Assembly (NCBI RefSeq): GCF_019457595.1
Contig: NZ_CP080419.1
Coordinates: 2,666,001-2,730,000 of the forward strand
Origin: Shewanella psychrotolerans
GTDB taxonomy: Bacteria > Pseudomonadota > Gammaproteobacteria > Enterobacterales > Shewanellaceae
Direction: 5' to 3'
Length of the DNA stretch: 64,000 bases
The position numbers and the translations under genes are program-made. The notes under the pieces are model-generated. The model ran no database searches, was not told the DNA's origin, and worked only from the letters and a program-made list of their open reading frames with translations. How positions within the stretch are numbered: the first letter of the stretch is position 1; each line of letters opens with the position of its first letter. This document shows, one piece after another, positions 49,311 to 57,790 of the stretch.

Positions 49311-49776
49311 CCTCTAAGGATATTTGCGCAAGTATACCGTCACAACTTTGTTCGATTAAATCTAATACTAATTCAAATCCATTTTCACCACCATAATAGG
49401 GGTCGGGCACTTCGCTATATTCACTGTTACCATAAGAAAGTATCAAATCTAACTTATGTTGATGTTCAGTGGGACATCGCTCTCGTAGCTTATGTAAATT
49501 GGCCCTGTCAGCCGCTAAGATCATGTCAAATTTAATAAAATCATTATCGCATACTTGTCTTGCCGTGATTCCTGAAAAATCGATACCACGCCTTTTACCT
49601 GCTTGCATCGCCCTTCCATCAGGTGCTTCGCCTATATGAGCTGCCGATGTACCTGCAGAGTCACATTCTACAGCTAGTCCACGTTCAGTAGCCTTTGTCC
49701 TTAACACTGCTTCTGCCGTTGGCGAGCGACAAATGTTACCCAAACATACAAATAAAACCGATGTTGTCTGTGTCAT
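49306..49776 (-). CDS. Low-molecular-weight protein-tyrosine phosphatase
   Basis: 156 aa. The phosphate loop is VCLGNICRSPTAEA (nucleophile Cys11, Arg17), and the general acid Asp is in VPDPYYGG (about 124). It is a cytosolic LMW-PTP of the YfkJ/eukaryotic-like branch rather than the exopolysaccharide (Wzb) type, because no capsule genes are near. It lies 20 bp after the ligase gene on the same strand, so the two may be co-transcribed; no functional link is known to me. Confidence 0.92.
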   Translation of the reverse strand: MTQTTSVLFVCLGNICRSPTAEAVLRTKATERGLAVECDSAGTSAAHIGEAPDGRAMQAGKRRGIDFSGITARQVCDNDFIKFDMILAADRANLHKLRERCPTEHQHKLDLILSYGNSEYSEVPDPYYGGENGFELVLDLIEQSCDGILAQISLED

Positions 49777-49796
49777 TATACCTCCATAGATACGTA

Positions 49797-50669
49797 CTAC
49801 TGTTCCAACCTTACTCTAACAAAACTCGCAAATCTTGGCACACCTAACTTAGTTAAACCATAGTATTTATAGGTCACGGAACTCCCTATTCGAGGAGGCT
49901 TTTTCCGTTGTTCATCACTAAAGCCTGTCCCTAAGCGGAAAATGGTTCCATCGGCGGCTTTAACCTCTAACGCCCCCAACATTCCTTCATATTTACCTTT
50001 ACCGGGGTAATGTCCAATCACCACCGCTTCAGCATCTTGATACTGCTTTAGCTTCACTACATCATTATTACGCCCTTGAAGGTATATTGCAGATCTTCGA
50101 TGTAACATAAGCCCTTCGCCACCAGCATCAACCACACTGGTTAATAACTGATCGACATCTTTGCGATTATCGTATTGCCGTTGTGAAATGACCCTAAGAA
50201 AGGGCGATAGGTGGCTAAAATGATCAACAGCATATCGATAACGAACTTCAAACGGCTGCTTACTTTCTGGTAGATCAAACACCATAAACTTTACTTGTCT
50301 CCAGCGCTCTTGATCAGGGCGAGTTTGTCGAACTAATCCCGAAATATCATCAAATTTACCTCTAGCAATCCAAAGTTCACCATCAAGCGCTTGAGCGGGA
50401 AACCCATGAACAAACCAATCTGGCAAAGCGATTTTCCTGCCACTGCGAGTATACATGGTGGTTCCATTCCAAAAGCCACGAACCCCATCGAGCTTCTCAC
50501 TGACAAAATACTCTGAAATAGGCAGCTGCGGAGAGATGGATCCAGCATGTTGTAACTTAAGCCGTTGATGCTTGTCAGCCGTTACAACAATGTCCTGTGA
50601 CAACAAATTGGGGACTAAACCAATAAACAGTAATACAACAACAATAATCCGCGATAGATATACCCACAT
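49797..50669 (-). CDS. Secreted ATP-dependent DNA ligase (LigE type)
   Basis: 290 aa. A signal peptide is evident (residues 1-25, hydrophobic IIVVVLLFIGLVPN, cleavage expected near LLSQ-D). The minimal nucleotidyltransferase and OB-fold core follow: motif I EKLDGVRG (adenylation Lys59), motif III FMVFDLP, motif IV GGEGLMLHR, motif V VVKLKQYQDAEAVV, then KPPRIGSSVTYKYYGLT. The absence of other domains and the signal peptide match the LigE group, thought to work in the periplasm, perhaps on incoming or extracellular DNA. Same strand as the LMW-PTP gene, 20 bp upstream. Confidence 0.9.
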   Translation of the reverse strand: MWVYLSRIIVVVLLFIGLVPNLLSQDIVVTADKHQRLKLQHAGSISPQLPISEYFVSEKLDGVRGFWNGTTMYTRSGRKIALPDWFVHGFPAQALDGELWIARGKFDDISGLVRQTRPDQERWRQVKFMVFDLPESKQPFEVRYRYAVDHFSHLSPFLRVISQRQYDNRKDVDQLLTSVVDAGGEGLMLHRRSAIYLQGRNNDVVKLKQYQDAEAVVIGHYPGKGKYEGMLGALEVKAADGTIFRLGTGFSDEQRKKPPRIGSSVTYKYYGLTKLGVPRFASFVRVRLEQ

Positions 50670-50829
50670 ATGCTCCTCCTTGAGCTAATGATCCAACATT
50701 CATGTAAGATCAGTTTAGACCAAGTAAATCCAAAACATTAAAGGCAATGCATTAGTTGTTGTTTGAATGTTATACTTCCGTCACTTTTTAAACATCGTAG
50801 CTATGGTTAACATTGAGTATTGAAATTTT

Positions 50830-51201
50830 ATGAAACCAGAAAATAATCAAGGCATTAAACGTATTTTTCGTGCCACTGGTTTTTCTATGCAAGGACTAAA
50901 AGTTGCTTGGCAAGCAGAAGCTGCCTTTCGACAAGAGCTGATATTAGCCATTGTAATGCTACCAATCGCTATGCTTATCGATGTGTCGTCCGTAGAGCGC
51001 ATACTATTGATTATGACGCTACTGATCGTACTTATCGTTGAATTACTTAATTCAGCGATTGAAGCTGTAGTCGATCGCATCGGCCACGAGATCCACCCAT
51101 TAAGTGGCCAAGCAAAAGATATCGCCTCTGCAGCGGTATTCATCAGTTTAGCGTTATGTGGCATCACCTGGTTAATGATCATCTGGCCTCTGTTTTTTTA
51201 A
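50830..51201 (+). CDS. dgkA: Diacylglycerol kinase
   Basis: 123 aa, small trimeric membrane kinase that rephosphorylates diacylglycerol to phosphatidic acid with ATP. Three membrane helices are visible (about 34-50, 57-72, 96-118). The active-site stretch VELLNSAIEAVVDRIG (Glu69-like, Asn, Glu) is conserved, followed by KDIASAAVF. Length is near E. coli DgkA (122). A single gene, divergent from the LigE/phosphatase pair. Confidence 0.95.
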   Translation: MKPENNQGIKRIFRATGFSMQGLKVAWQAEAAFRQELILAIVMLPIAMLIDVSSVERILLIMTLLIVLIVELLNSAIEAVVDRIGHEIHPLSGQAKDIASAAVFISLALCGITWLMIIWPLFF

Positions 51202-51410
51202 CACTCAATTCGGCCTCCTAACGCCTCAATGCACAGAGACGATGATCTTTGCGATCGCTACCTTGTTTCAACAAAAAACAAGACTTTGTTGACATCTATT
51301 GATACAAATCATTCACAATTAAATTAATCCTGCTAGAATGACTAACGTACAAAATACCGTAGTACATTAAAATCAATAACTTATAATAAGAATTGGTAAG
51401 GCTTGACTTA

Positions 51411-52313
51411 GTGGTTAAATATTCAACGTTATTCATGCTTGGTTTAATTAGTAGTTCGGCGATTGGTGCCGAGGATACGGTTATACCTTCAACTTTTGCA
51501 CTCATTGAAGAAAGTAAAACAATGATTAGAGTCGGTGGTTTTTATTCCAACTCAAATTCAAGCATGGATGTCACTGATCCACTTAGGGGAGACAATTTTA
51601 AACTCGATTTTGAAGAAGATCTCAATTTAGAGGAATCACAATTTCTTCCTTTCTTTGAAGCACAATACCAATTTAATTCTAAACACGGCATCTACTTTGA
51701 ATGGAAACAACTCCATCGGAATGCTGAAGTAAAAACACTTACTGTTCCATTTCAAGTTACCCTAGATGATCAAATCTATGATGTACAAGCAGGTGGAGAA
51801 TTAGAAACGACACTCAACATTGATATTGCACGTCTAGGTTATAAGTATAATTTTTATCAGGGTAATAACTCCAATTTGGGTGTATCTCTCGGCCTACACA
51901 CTATGTTTATCAAAACAGCATTTGATGGCGATATAGGGATCTGTGTCGAAGGAGAGAGTATTCAACAATGCGCCAATGCTGCATCACCTAAACTTGTAAA
52001 TGAAGAAGTCACTGCACCATTGCCTGATATTGGCTTATATGGTGATTATGAGTTTTCACCTGGTTTTACATTTAACGCTCACGTACAATATTTCTATATT
52101 AAACTAGATGATGTGGAAGGTAGCCTGATCGATGTAAGAGCTGGTGTGGAGGCCGCTATCACAGAAAACTGGCATATGGCAGCAGCATTTAACTACTATA
52201 AAGTGGATGTTAACTTTAAGCACAACATCAACCAAGTTGATAGCAACGTCGCAGACTATAATCTTTACTACAGCTTTATCGGTCCAATGTTATCGGTGAG
52301 CTACTACTTCTAA
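51411..52313 (+). CDS. Outer-membrane beta-barrel protein, unassigned
   Basis: 300 aa from the GTG at 51411, because TAAGG lies 9 bp upstream; a TTG at 51393 would add 6 residues before the signal peptide. Signal peptide VKYSTLFMLGLISSSAIGA, mature start EDTVIP. The body is alternating amphipathic strands (about 8 pairs, e.g. IYFEWKQLHRNAEV, NIDIARLGYKYNFYQG, TFNAHVQYFYIKL, MLSVSYYF), and the last residue is Phe, the usual outer-membrane signal. A small loop with two Cys (about 184-193) is present. It resembles Shewanella/Vibrio OmpA-like or MipA-like barrels; function unknown. Confidence 0.8.
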   Translation: MVKYSTLFMLGLISSSAIGAEDTVIPSTFALIEESKTMIRVGGFYSNSNSSMDVTDPLRGDNFKLDFEEDLNLEESQFLPFFEAQYQFNSKHGIYFEWKQLHRNAEVKTLTVPFQVTLDDQIYDVQAGGELETTLNIDIARLGYKYNFYQGNNSNLGVSLGLHTMFIKTAFDGDIGICVEGESIQQCANAASPKLVNEEVTAPLPDIGLYGDYEFSPGFTFNAHVQYFYIKLDDVEGSLIDVRAGVEAAITENWHMAAAFNYYKVDVNFKHNINQVDSNVADYNLYYSFIGPMLSVSYYF

Positions 52314-52605
52314 ACCCTCTATCAATAACGAATTCGTGCACCAGATTATACAGTTAATTAATGATCATTGATTATTTTGAATATGTTGATGGTTTTGGCA
52401 TGGCAGCGGGAACATTTAGCGACTCTCAACAATAGCCAACAAGAATACGAAAATAGTAAAGAGGCCAGTTCTTTAGCTTCGTTTCAAATTATCCGGTAAT
52501 CTCCCACTTAACCCACTTTAAACATCATTTCCTCCTGCCATATAACATCATTGAATCAGAGCAAAGAACAAACTCGAAAGCCCCAAGGTCCCTACGATAT
52601 AGTGA

Positions 52606-53832
52606 TCAACCATAAAACTGATAACAAACCCAGATAGCGGCACAGATCCCCGCAATATCAGCAGTTAACCCACACACTAAAGCATGGCGGCCATTACGAA
52701 TACCCACTGCTCCGAAATACACAGCCAGTACATAAAAAGTGGTTTCAGTACTGCCTTGTACTATCGCAGCTAGCCTGCCGGCGAAAGAATCAACGCCATA
52801 ATGCTGCATAGTTTCCAGCATCATAGCTCTTGCCCCTGAGCCACTAAAAGGCTTCATCAATGCGGTAGGCAATGCATCAATAAATCGCGTATCCCCGCCA
52901 ATAACCTTAACGACTGCCGCAATCAAATTGAGCAGATAATCGAGTGCTCCCGATGAACGCAGTAACGCAATGGCTAGAAGCATGGCTAACAGGTATGGGA
53001 TTAGCTTCACAGCCTGCTCAAACCCCTCTTTCGCGCCGGCAATAAACTCATCATAGACAGCCACCCGTCGTATGCCCGCAACGAGAACAAAGCTAAAAAT
53101 AAGCATAAGTAAAATGCCATTACCGAGGGAGGTTGATAGCGTACCTATTGCACTCGCAGTTAGGGTTCCTAGATAAAAAACCAGTGCTGAGATGCCTCCC
53201 AAGATCACCGCGGCATAGCCCATGATCACGCTATTAAAAAGAGAAAGTCTCTGAAAACAAGCAACAACCAATACGCCCACTAATGTTGATGCCGTTGTCG
53301 CTAACAATATCGGTAAAAAGATGTCTGCTGGCGCAGCAGCGCCTTGTTGCGCTCGATACAGAAAAACGGTCACAGGGACCAGTGTGACCGAAGAAGTATT
53401 TAATACTAAAAACAATATTTGCGCATTGGTGGCCACCTCTTTATTCGGATTGAGTGATTGCAAATCTTGCATCGCTTTTAACCCAAGGGGCGTTGCTGCA
53501 TTATCGAGCCCTAAGACATTGGCGGTTAAATTCATGGTCACGCTGCCATATGCAGGATGACCTTTAGGTACTTCAGGCATAAGTCGGTGCAGCAAAGGTT
53601 CAAATAAAAACGATATTGCCGCGACAACCCCGGCTTTTTCGCCGACTCGCATCAATCCCATCCATAGCGATAGTACTCCTATCAAGCCAAGAGAGATCTC
53701 CGCTGCAAGCTTAGCACTGGCAAATATTGAATCAACGGCATCCGATAGTACATGCCACTCACCCTGTGACAAGGAAATACCAATAGACAACAATGCCGCC
53801 CCAAAAAAAATCAACCAAATGCGATTAAGCAC
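52606..53832 (-). CDS. Fused SpmA-SpmB-like nucleoside-recognition membrane protein
   Basis: 408 aa from the GTG at 53832, which has AAAGGAG 5 bp upstream. Two gate (nucleoside recognition) domains are fused: the N-terminal SpmA-like half (about 1-200, LIFFGAALLSIG, MNLTANVLGLDNAATPLGLKAM, TSSVTLVPVTVF) and the C-terminal SpmB-like half (about 230-405, YDEFIAGAKEGFEQAVKLIPYL, SGSGARAM, QGSTETTFYVLAVYFGAVG). In Bacillus SpmA and SpmB are separate spore-maturation proteins; fused forms occur in non-sporulating proteobacteria with unknown roles, perhaps in transport. About 11 membrane segments. Confidence 0.88.
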   Translation of the reverse strand: MLNRIWLIFFGAALLSIGISLSQGEWHVLSDAVDSIFASAKLAAEISLGLIGVLSLWMGLMRVGEKAGVVAAISFLFEPLLHRLMPEVPKGHPAYGSVTMNLTANVLGLDNAATPLGLKAMQDLQSLNPNKEVATNAQILFLVLNTSSVTLVPVTVFLYRAQQGAAAPADIFLPILLATTASTLVGVLVVACFQRLSLFNSVIMGYAAVILGGISALVFYLGTLTASAIGTLSTSLGNGILLMLIFSFVLVAGIRRVAVYDEFIAGAKEGFEQAVKLIPYLLAMLLAIALLRSSGALDYLLNLIAAVVKVIGGDTRFIDALPTALMKPFSGSGARAMMLETMQHYGVDSFAGRLAAIVQGSTETTFYVLAVYFGAVGIRNGRHALVCGLTADIAGICAAIWVCYQFYG

Positions 53833-53922
53833 ACATACTCCTTTAACCCGTGGTCTATAAACCAATAGCGTAACCACCTATGTGGTATACTGCTAGCTAA
53901 CAATATCTGGTTTTTCTTTCTT

Positions 53923-55365
53923 ATGGTTCAACTAAATCAAAATTTTATCAATAGCATAGCTCAAGAGATCCCCGAACACCTTTCGATGGATGATTTTATC
54001 GCCTATAGTGCGATGCCACTCAGGCCATCGATTCGGGTTAATACACTCAAAATATCGACAGCGCATTTTATCGCGCTGATGCAAGCCAAAGGTTGGCAGT
54101 TTGAACCGATTCCATGGTGTGACGCCGGTTTTTGGGTTACGGTCGAAGATGAGGTGCAACTGGGCAATACCCTAGAGCATATTCAAGGACTATTTTATAT
54201 TCAAGAAGCCAGTTCAATGCTACCTCCCCATGCTCTGTTTCCAGATGCGATAGTAACTCCGGCTGACTTAACCTTGTTAGATATGGCTTCTGCGCCAGGG
54301 TCTAAAACAACCCAGCTTGCAGCAATGATGAATAACCAAGGCTTGCTTGTTGCTAATGAATATTCATCTAGCCGAGTCAAAGTACTGCACGCCAATGTAT
54401 TGCGAATGGGGGTTAAAAATACTGCATTAACCCATTTCGATGCTCGGGTCTTTGGTGAATATCTCTATGATACTTTCGACGCTATTTTACTCGATGCGCC
54501 TTGCAGTGGTGAAGGCACAATACGTAAAGACCCTGATGCGTTGAAGCATTGGGATTTTAGTGAGATTGAGTCAATTGCAAATACACAAATAGACCTGATA
54601 GAGTCTGCTTTCCTCGCCTTAAAAACTGGCGGCACGTTAGTCTATTCAACCTGTACGCTCAATCGCACAGAGAACCAACAAGTCTGCCTTCATCTTAAAC
54701 AGCGCTATCCAGAAGCGGTTGAGTTTGAATCACTAGCCACGCTATTTCCTGACGCCGACAAAGCCTGTACCGCAGAGGGTTTTTTACATGTTTGGCCACA
54801 GATTTATGATAGCGAAGGTTTCTTTATCGCAAAGATAAAAAAGGTCGCAAATATTGAACGTGCGGTTCCAGAGCCAAAACGACAGAAGAACTTTCCCTTC
54901 AGCCTTGCAAGTAATAAACAGATCCTAGCACTCGAAGACTATGCTCAAACAACTTTTGGCATCAACTTAGCTGAACATGGGGTGATCATGCAGCGTGATG
55001 ATGAATATTGGTTATTTCCGCATAACATCATGCCATTAATAGGTAAAATTCGCTTCCAACGCATTGGTATTAAAATTGCTGACGCGCTCAAGAAGGGCTT
55101 TAAAGCGCGCCACGAAGCCATTATCGCTTTAGCGTCAACCACTAGGAGCATTGAATTAAATGAACAGCAAGCAATGAGCTACTTAATGGGTCGTGATATC
55201 ATGCTCGACGCGAAAGTGCCCCCTATGGGAGAACAACTTGTTAGCTATCATCAAGCTAATCTTGGTATTGTTAAGCACTTAGGTAGTAAGCTAAAAAATA
55301 GCCTTCCCCGAGAATTGGTAAAAGACAAAATTTGTCCTTCGTTGAATCAAAAGTTAAGTAATTGA
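53923..55365 (+). CDS. rsmF: 16S rRNA m5C1407 methyltransferase RsmF
   Basis: 480 aa, E. coli RsmF/YebU being 479. It methylates C1407 in helix 44 of 16S rRNA. The catalytic domain has SAM-binding LDMASAPGSKTTQLAA, NEYSSSRVKVLHAN, the cysteine motifs LDAPCSGEGTIRKD and VYSTCTLNRTENQ (catalytic Cys in each), and QEASSMLPP. The RsmF-specific C-terminal PUA-like domain begins near residue 310. The ATG follows 90 bp of leader from the divergent SpmAB gene. The small RNA gene lies 136 bp downstream. Confidence 0.95.
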   Translation: MVQLNQNFINSIAQEIPEHLSMDDFIAYSAMPLRPSIRVNTLKISTAHFIALMQAKGWQFEPIPWCDAGFWVTVEDEVQLGNTLEHIQGLFYIQEASSMLPPHALFPDAIVTPADLTLLDMASAPGSKTTQLAAMMNNQGLLVANEYSSSRVKVLHANVLRMGVKNTALTHFDARVFGEYLYDTFDAILLDAPCSGEGTIRKDPDALKHWDFSEIESIANTQIDLIESAFLALKTGGTLVYSTCTLNRTENQQVCLHLKQRYPEAVEFESLATLFPDADKACTAEGFLHVWPQIYDSEGFFIAKIKKVANIERAVPEPKRQKNFPFSLASNKQILALEDYAQTTFGINLAEHGVIMQRDDEYWLFPHNIMPLIGKIRFQRIGIKIADALKKGFKARHEAIIALASTTRSIELNEQQAMSYLMGRDIMLDAKVPPMGEQLVSYHQANLGIVKHLGSKLKNSLPRELVKDKICPSLNQKLSN

Positions 55366-55486
55366 AGATAAGAAAAACATCAAGCAATCGACAGCAACCA
55401 TAGATTGATTACAGGTCAAGATTGACACATTTGGTTACATTTTATTTTGGTTGAAATTTATACTGAATAAGCAGTTAGCTCAAGCT

Positions 55487-55497
55487 TGACTACAATA
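55487..55497 (+). promoter_or_regulatory. Possible sigma-S-type -10 element of the SdsR-like RNA
   Basis: GACTACAATAA (55488-55498; core CTACAAT at 55490-55496) fits the -10 pattern with C at -13 and TA at the two key positions that sigma-S promoters favour. It is spaced about 7-8 bp from the likely RNA start. E. coli sdsR is strictly RpoS-dependent. No clear -35 is needed for this class. Confidence 0.5.
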
Positions 55498-55501
55498 AAG
55501 G

Positions 55502-55602
55502 TCTGAGAGCAAAGAAAGGCAATCTCAAACAGTAGCGCACGGCTCTGCAAAGAGCCATTCCCCTAGACCCAGAACAATTGGAATAGTTTTGGGTCTTTTT
55601 TT
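55502..55602 (+). ncRNA. sdsR: Small RNA, SdsR/RyeB homologue
   Basis: About 101 nt, with E. coli SdsR being 104. The diagnostic block is TAGCGCACGGCTCT (55533-55546), loop GCAA, AGAGCC (55551-55556), then ATTCCCCTAGACC, which aligns base-for-base with the conserved middle of SdsR. A Rho-independent terminator (55565-55602; 11-bp stem AGACCCAGAAC / GTTTTGGGTCT with one G-T pair, T7) ends it. In E. coli sdsR is a few genes downstream of rsmF (yebU), and here it directly follows rsmF. SdsR is an Hfq/ProQ-dependent stationary-phase RNA that represses porin and other mRNAs. The exact 5' end is not determined. Confidence 0.88.
55565..55602 (+). terminator. Terminator of the SdsR-like RNA
   Basis: AGACCCAGAAC (55565-55575) pairs with GTTTTGGGTCT (55586-55596), 11 bp with one G-T pair and a 10-nt loop, followed by seven T (55596-55602). 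It is strictly plus-strand, and the converging tatD gene is too far away (100 bp) to share it. Confidence 0.9.
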
Positions 55603-55703
55603 GTCTATATAATTGATATCTATCAGTATAAAGATCTGTTCGCTAGCGAAAACCTAGTCTATAAGAGATAAAGCTATTAAATGCTTAATATAAGCGGGTA
55701 TGA

Positions 55704-56492
55704 CTAGCGATTAACTAACTTGGCAGCATCTTTAAATAAATCAAAGAAATTGGTCGTAGTATAGTCAGCAAGTTCTTCAAATGACTCCCCTCTCAACTCA
55801 GCAACAAACTCGGCAACATCTCTGACAAATGCAGGTTGATTTTCCTGGCCGCGATGTGGGACGGGGGCTAAATATGGTGCATCGGTTTCAACTAGAAGGC
55901 GGTCTTTAGGGACTTTACGAATAACCGTGCGCAGATCGCCTGCATTCTTAAAGGTAACAATCCCCGAAACAGAGATATAAAAACCAAGATCGATAGCCGC
56001 TTTAGCCATTTCCCAGTTTTCAGTAAAGCAATGTAATACCCCACCGACTTTATCTGCATGACCCGCTTTGAGTAACGCGATAGTATCTTCTCTCGCATCT
56101 CGAGTATGGACAATCAGCGGCTTATTAACCTCAACAGCCAACGCGATTTGTTGCTCAAAACAAGATTGTTGCAATGCTTTGGTGTCATCGGCATAAAAAT
56201 AATCTAAACCGGTTTCACCAATGGCAACCACTTTGGGATCGTTAATATATTGATGTAATTCTAGAGTATCGAGCCCCTCTTTAACATCTAGAGGATGAAC
56301 GCCTGCCGATAGAAAAACTTGATCAAACTCCGCCATTTTGGCCTGCATGGCAGCAAAACCTTTTTGACGTACATTCACACAAAGGAAATAATCGACACCA
56401 CGCGACTTAGCTTGAGCGAGGATCTCTGCTAACGAGGCATGATCGGGGGCAATTTTCAGGCGATCTAAATGACAATGTGAATCGATGAGCAC
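55704..56492 (-). CDS. ycfH: TatD-family metal-dependent hydrolase YcfH
   Basis: 262 aa from the GTG at 56492 (VLIDSHCHLD); a TTG at 56504 would add 4 residues, and GGAA upstream of the GTG suits it better. The TatD fold and metal site are visible: SHCHLD, SAGVHPLD, AIGETGLDYF (Glu), IVHTRDARED, LHCFTENWE and ETDAPYLAPVPHRGQEN. It is a putative 3'-5' DNA exonuclease/hydrolase. The conserved position after holB and pilZ matches other gammaproteobacteria. It is the last gene of the mrp-to-tatD operon. Confidence 0.93.
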   Translation of the reverse strand: MLIDSHCHLDRLKIAPDHASLAEILAQAKSRGVDYFLCVNVRQKGFAAMQAKMAEFDQVFLSAGVHPLDVKEGLDTLELHQYINDPKVVAIGETGLDYFYADDTKALQQSCFEQQIALAVEVNKPLIVHTRDAREDTIALLKAGHADKVGGVLHCFTENWEMAKAAIDLGFYISVSGIVTFKNAGDLRTVIRKVPKDRLLVETDAPYLAPVPHRGQENQPAFVRDVAEFVAELRGESFEELADYTTTNFFDLFKDAAKLVNR

Positions 56493-56536
56493 GCTTATTT
56501 CCAACTAAACAACAAAAAGGAGCCAAGGATACCTAG

Positions 56537-56863
56537 CTACATAGTACAGGTCAAATCACTGGACGCTAGCTCTCGAGATAATAAGTTCTCGATATGATGT
56601 TTGTGAGTTGATGCATCGGAGATTATTTTCACCCCTATGCCAGCAGGTCGTCCGCCCGACGCGCCTAATGGGTTGATCCATACAACAATCCCTTGAAACT
56701 CTTGCTTCACAGTAGAACCAGGTAATTGGTAGGCAATCGACAACTCTTGGCCTAGATAGTGGCTTTCAGTAGTTGCAACAAAAAGGCCTACAGGCTGAAT
56801 AAACGGCATGTAAGCACGGTATAGCTGATGTAAAGTATCAAAATTAACTACGAGATCGACCAT
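56537..56863 (-). CDS. pilZ: PilZ domain protein (type IV pilus biogenesis PilZ)
   Basis: 108 aa, one PilZ domain, with GQELSIAYQLPGS, GIVVWINPLGASGGRPAGIGVKI (beta-barrel with WINP-x(n)-GIGV pattern) and a helical tail. It is between holB and tatD, exactly where pilZ is found in Pseudomonas. The true PilZ protein there lacks the RxxxR and DxSxxG cyclic di-GMP motifs; the same motifs are absent here, so it probably acts by protein contacts (PilB/FimX-like) rather than by nucleotide binding. Confidence 0.88.
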   Translation of the reverse strand: MVDLVVNFDTLHQLYRAYMPFIQPVGLFVATTESHYLGQELSIAYQLPGSTVKQEFQGIVVWINPLGASGGRPAGIGVKIISDASTHKHHIENLLSRELASSDLTCTM

Positions 56864-56870
56864 ATTTATT

Positions 56871-57788
56871 TTAACTTGTTGTTAGCGACTGATACTCTAA
56901 GATAAACGATTGAAAAATAGCCATAAAATTTATACTCGGCATCATGTTTAACTCATGATACGTTGCCATTACCTTGGCTGCAAAAGTGGTTATCTTAACG
57001 TTAATTAATGCATCGGCACTTTTCTGCTTAATCAGTTTTTGTCTTAAAACAAGATACAAAACCCTAAGCGCATCAGAAACTTGCTTTTGATCTATATTAG
57101 TTAAATTAGCACACAGGTGTCCAGACGACAAACTTTGTATCCAGTCTTTCCTGAATTGAATAAGTTGGGTATAGCGATCCGATTGCAACGCCGCCAGTAA
57201 TTCGATAGGCCCCCCCATTACCGGTAGACACCAAGTGACATCATTTTTTAATTCAACGTGCTCTAATATCCACTTTTGAACGTCATTCGCCATCGGCAGG
57301 GTAAAATGTAAACGCTGACAACGACTGCTGATGGTCGCCATCAAACGGCTTGGTGTATCTGTTTGCAGCAAAAGAAGTGTCTCTTTGCCTGGCTCCTCTA
57401 ATGTCTTAAGCAGTGCATTTGCAGCAGCGACATTTAAGCGTTCACAGTTTTTTATTACAGCTACACGTTTGCCGCCCTGCTGTGCAGTAGAGGTCAAACG
57501 CTGGCAAAGATCTCTTATCTGATCAACTTTAATCTGATTACCATCGGCTTCTACCTGATAAAAATCGGGATGATTTCCAGCAAGAAACAGCTGACACGCT
57601 TTACAGCGGTCACACGGACCGCTTTGCGTTGGCTGATTACACAAAGCAATTTGTGCTAAAGTTAACGACAGTTCGAGGCCGCCATACCCTTGATGCATAC
57701 CCACTAAATAGGCATGTCCCTGAAGACCGGTGCTTACCTGCAGACTAAACTGTTCAATAACCGTCTTATGCCAAGGGATCGCGTTCAT
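56871..57788 (-). CDS. holB: DNA polymerase III delta' subunit
   Basis: 305 aa from the ATG at 57788 (MNAIPWHK), with AGGGG 8 bp upstream; GTG codons further upstream are possible. Clamp-loader subunit that helps load the sliding clamp. It has the AAA+ fold with CDRCKACQLFLAGNHPDF (zinc cysteines), the Walker-like LALLKTLEEPGKET (written as ANALLKTLEEPGKE), and SRCQRLHF (SRC motif). Delta' lacks the catalytic Walker A residues, as expected. It follows tmk by only 2 bp, keeping the tmk-holB pair. Confidence 0.93.
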   Translation of the reverse strand: MNAIPWHKTVIEQFSLQVSTGLQGHAYLVGMHQGYGGLELSLTLAQIALCNQPTQSGPCDRCKACQLFLAGNHPDFYQVEADGNQIKVDQIRDLCQRLTSTAQQGGKRVAVIKNCERLNVAAANALLKTLEEPGKETLLLLQTDTPSRLMATISSRCQRLHFTLPMANDVQKWILEHVELKNDVTWCLPVMGGPIELLAALQSDRYTQLIQFRKDWIQSLSSGHLCANLTNIDQKQVSDALRVLYLVLRQKLIKQKSADALINVKITTFAAKVMATYHELNMMPSINFMAIFQSFILEYQSLTTS

Positions 57789-57790
57789 CA

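Noticed and set aside
52383-52499. 38-codon plus-strand frame between the barrel gene and the SpmAB gene
   Set aside because: ATG-started frame with Glu/Gln-rich content but no ribosome-binding site and no known homologue; too short to support.
55460-55602. Cyclic-di-GMP (GEMM) riboswitch near 55.5 kb
   Set aside because: The segment lacks the GEMM core, sits after rsmF instead of before a gene, and matches SdsR far better.
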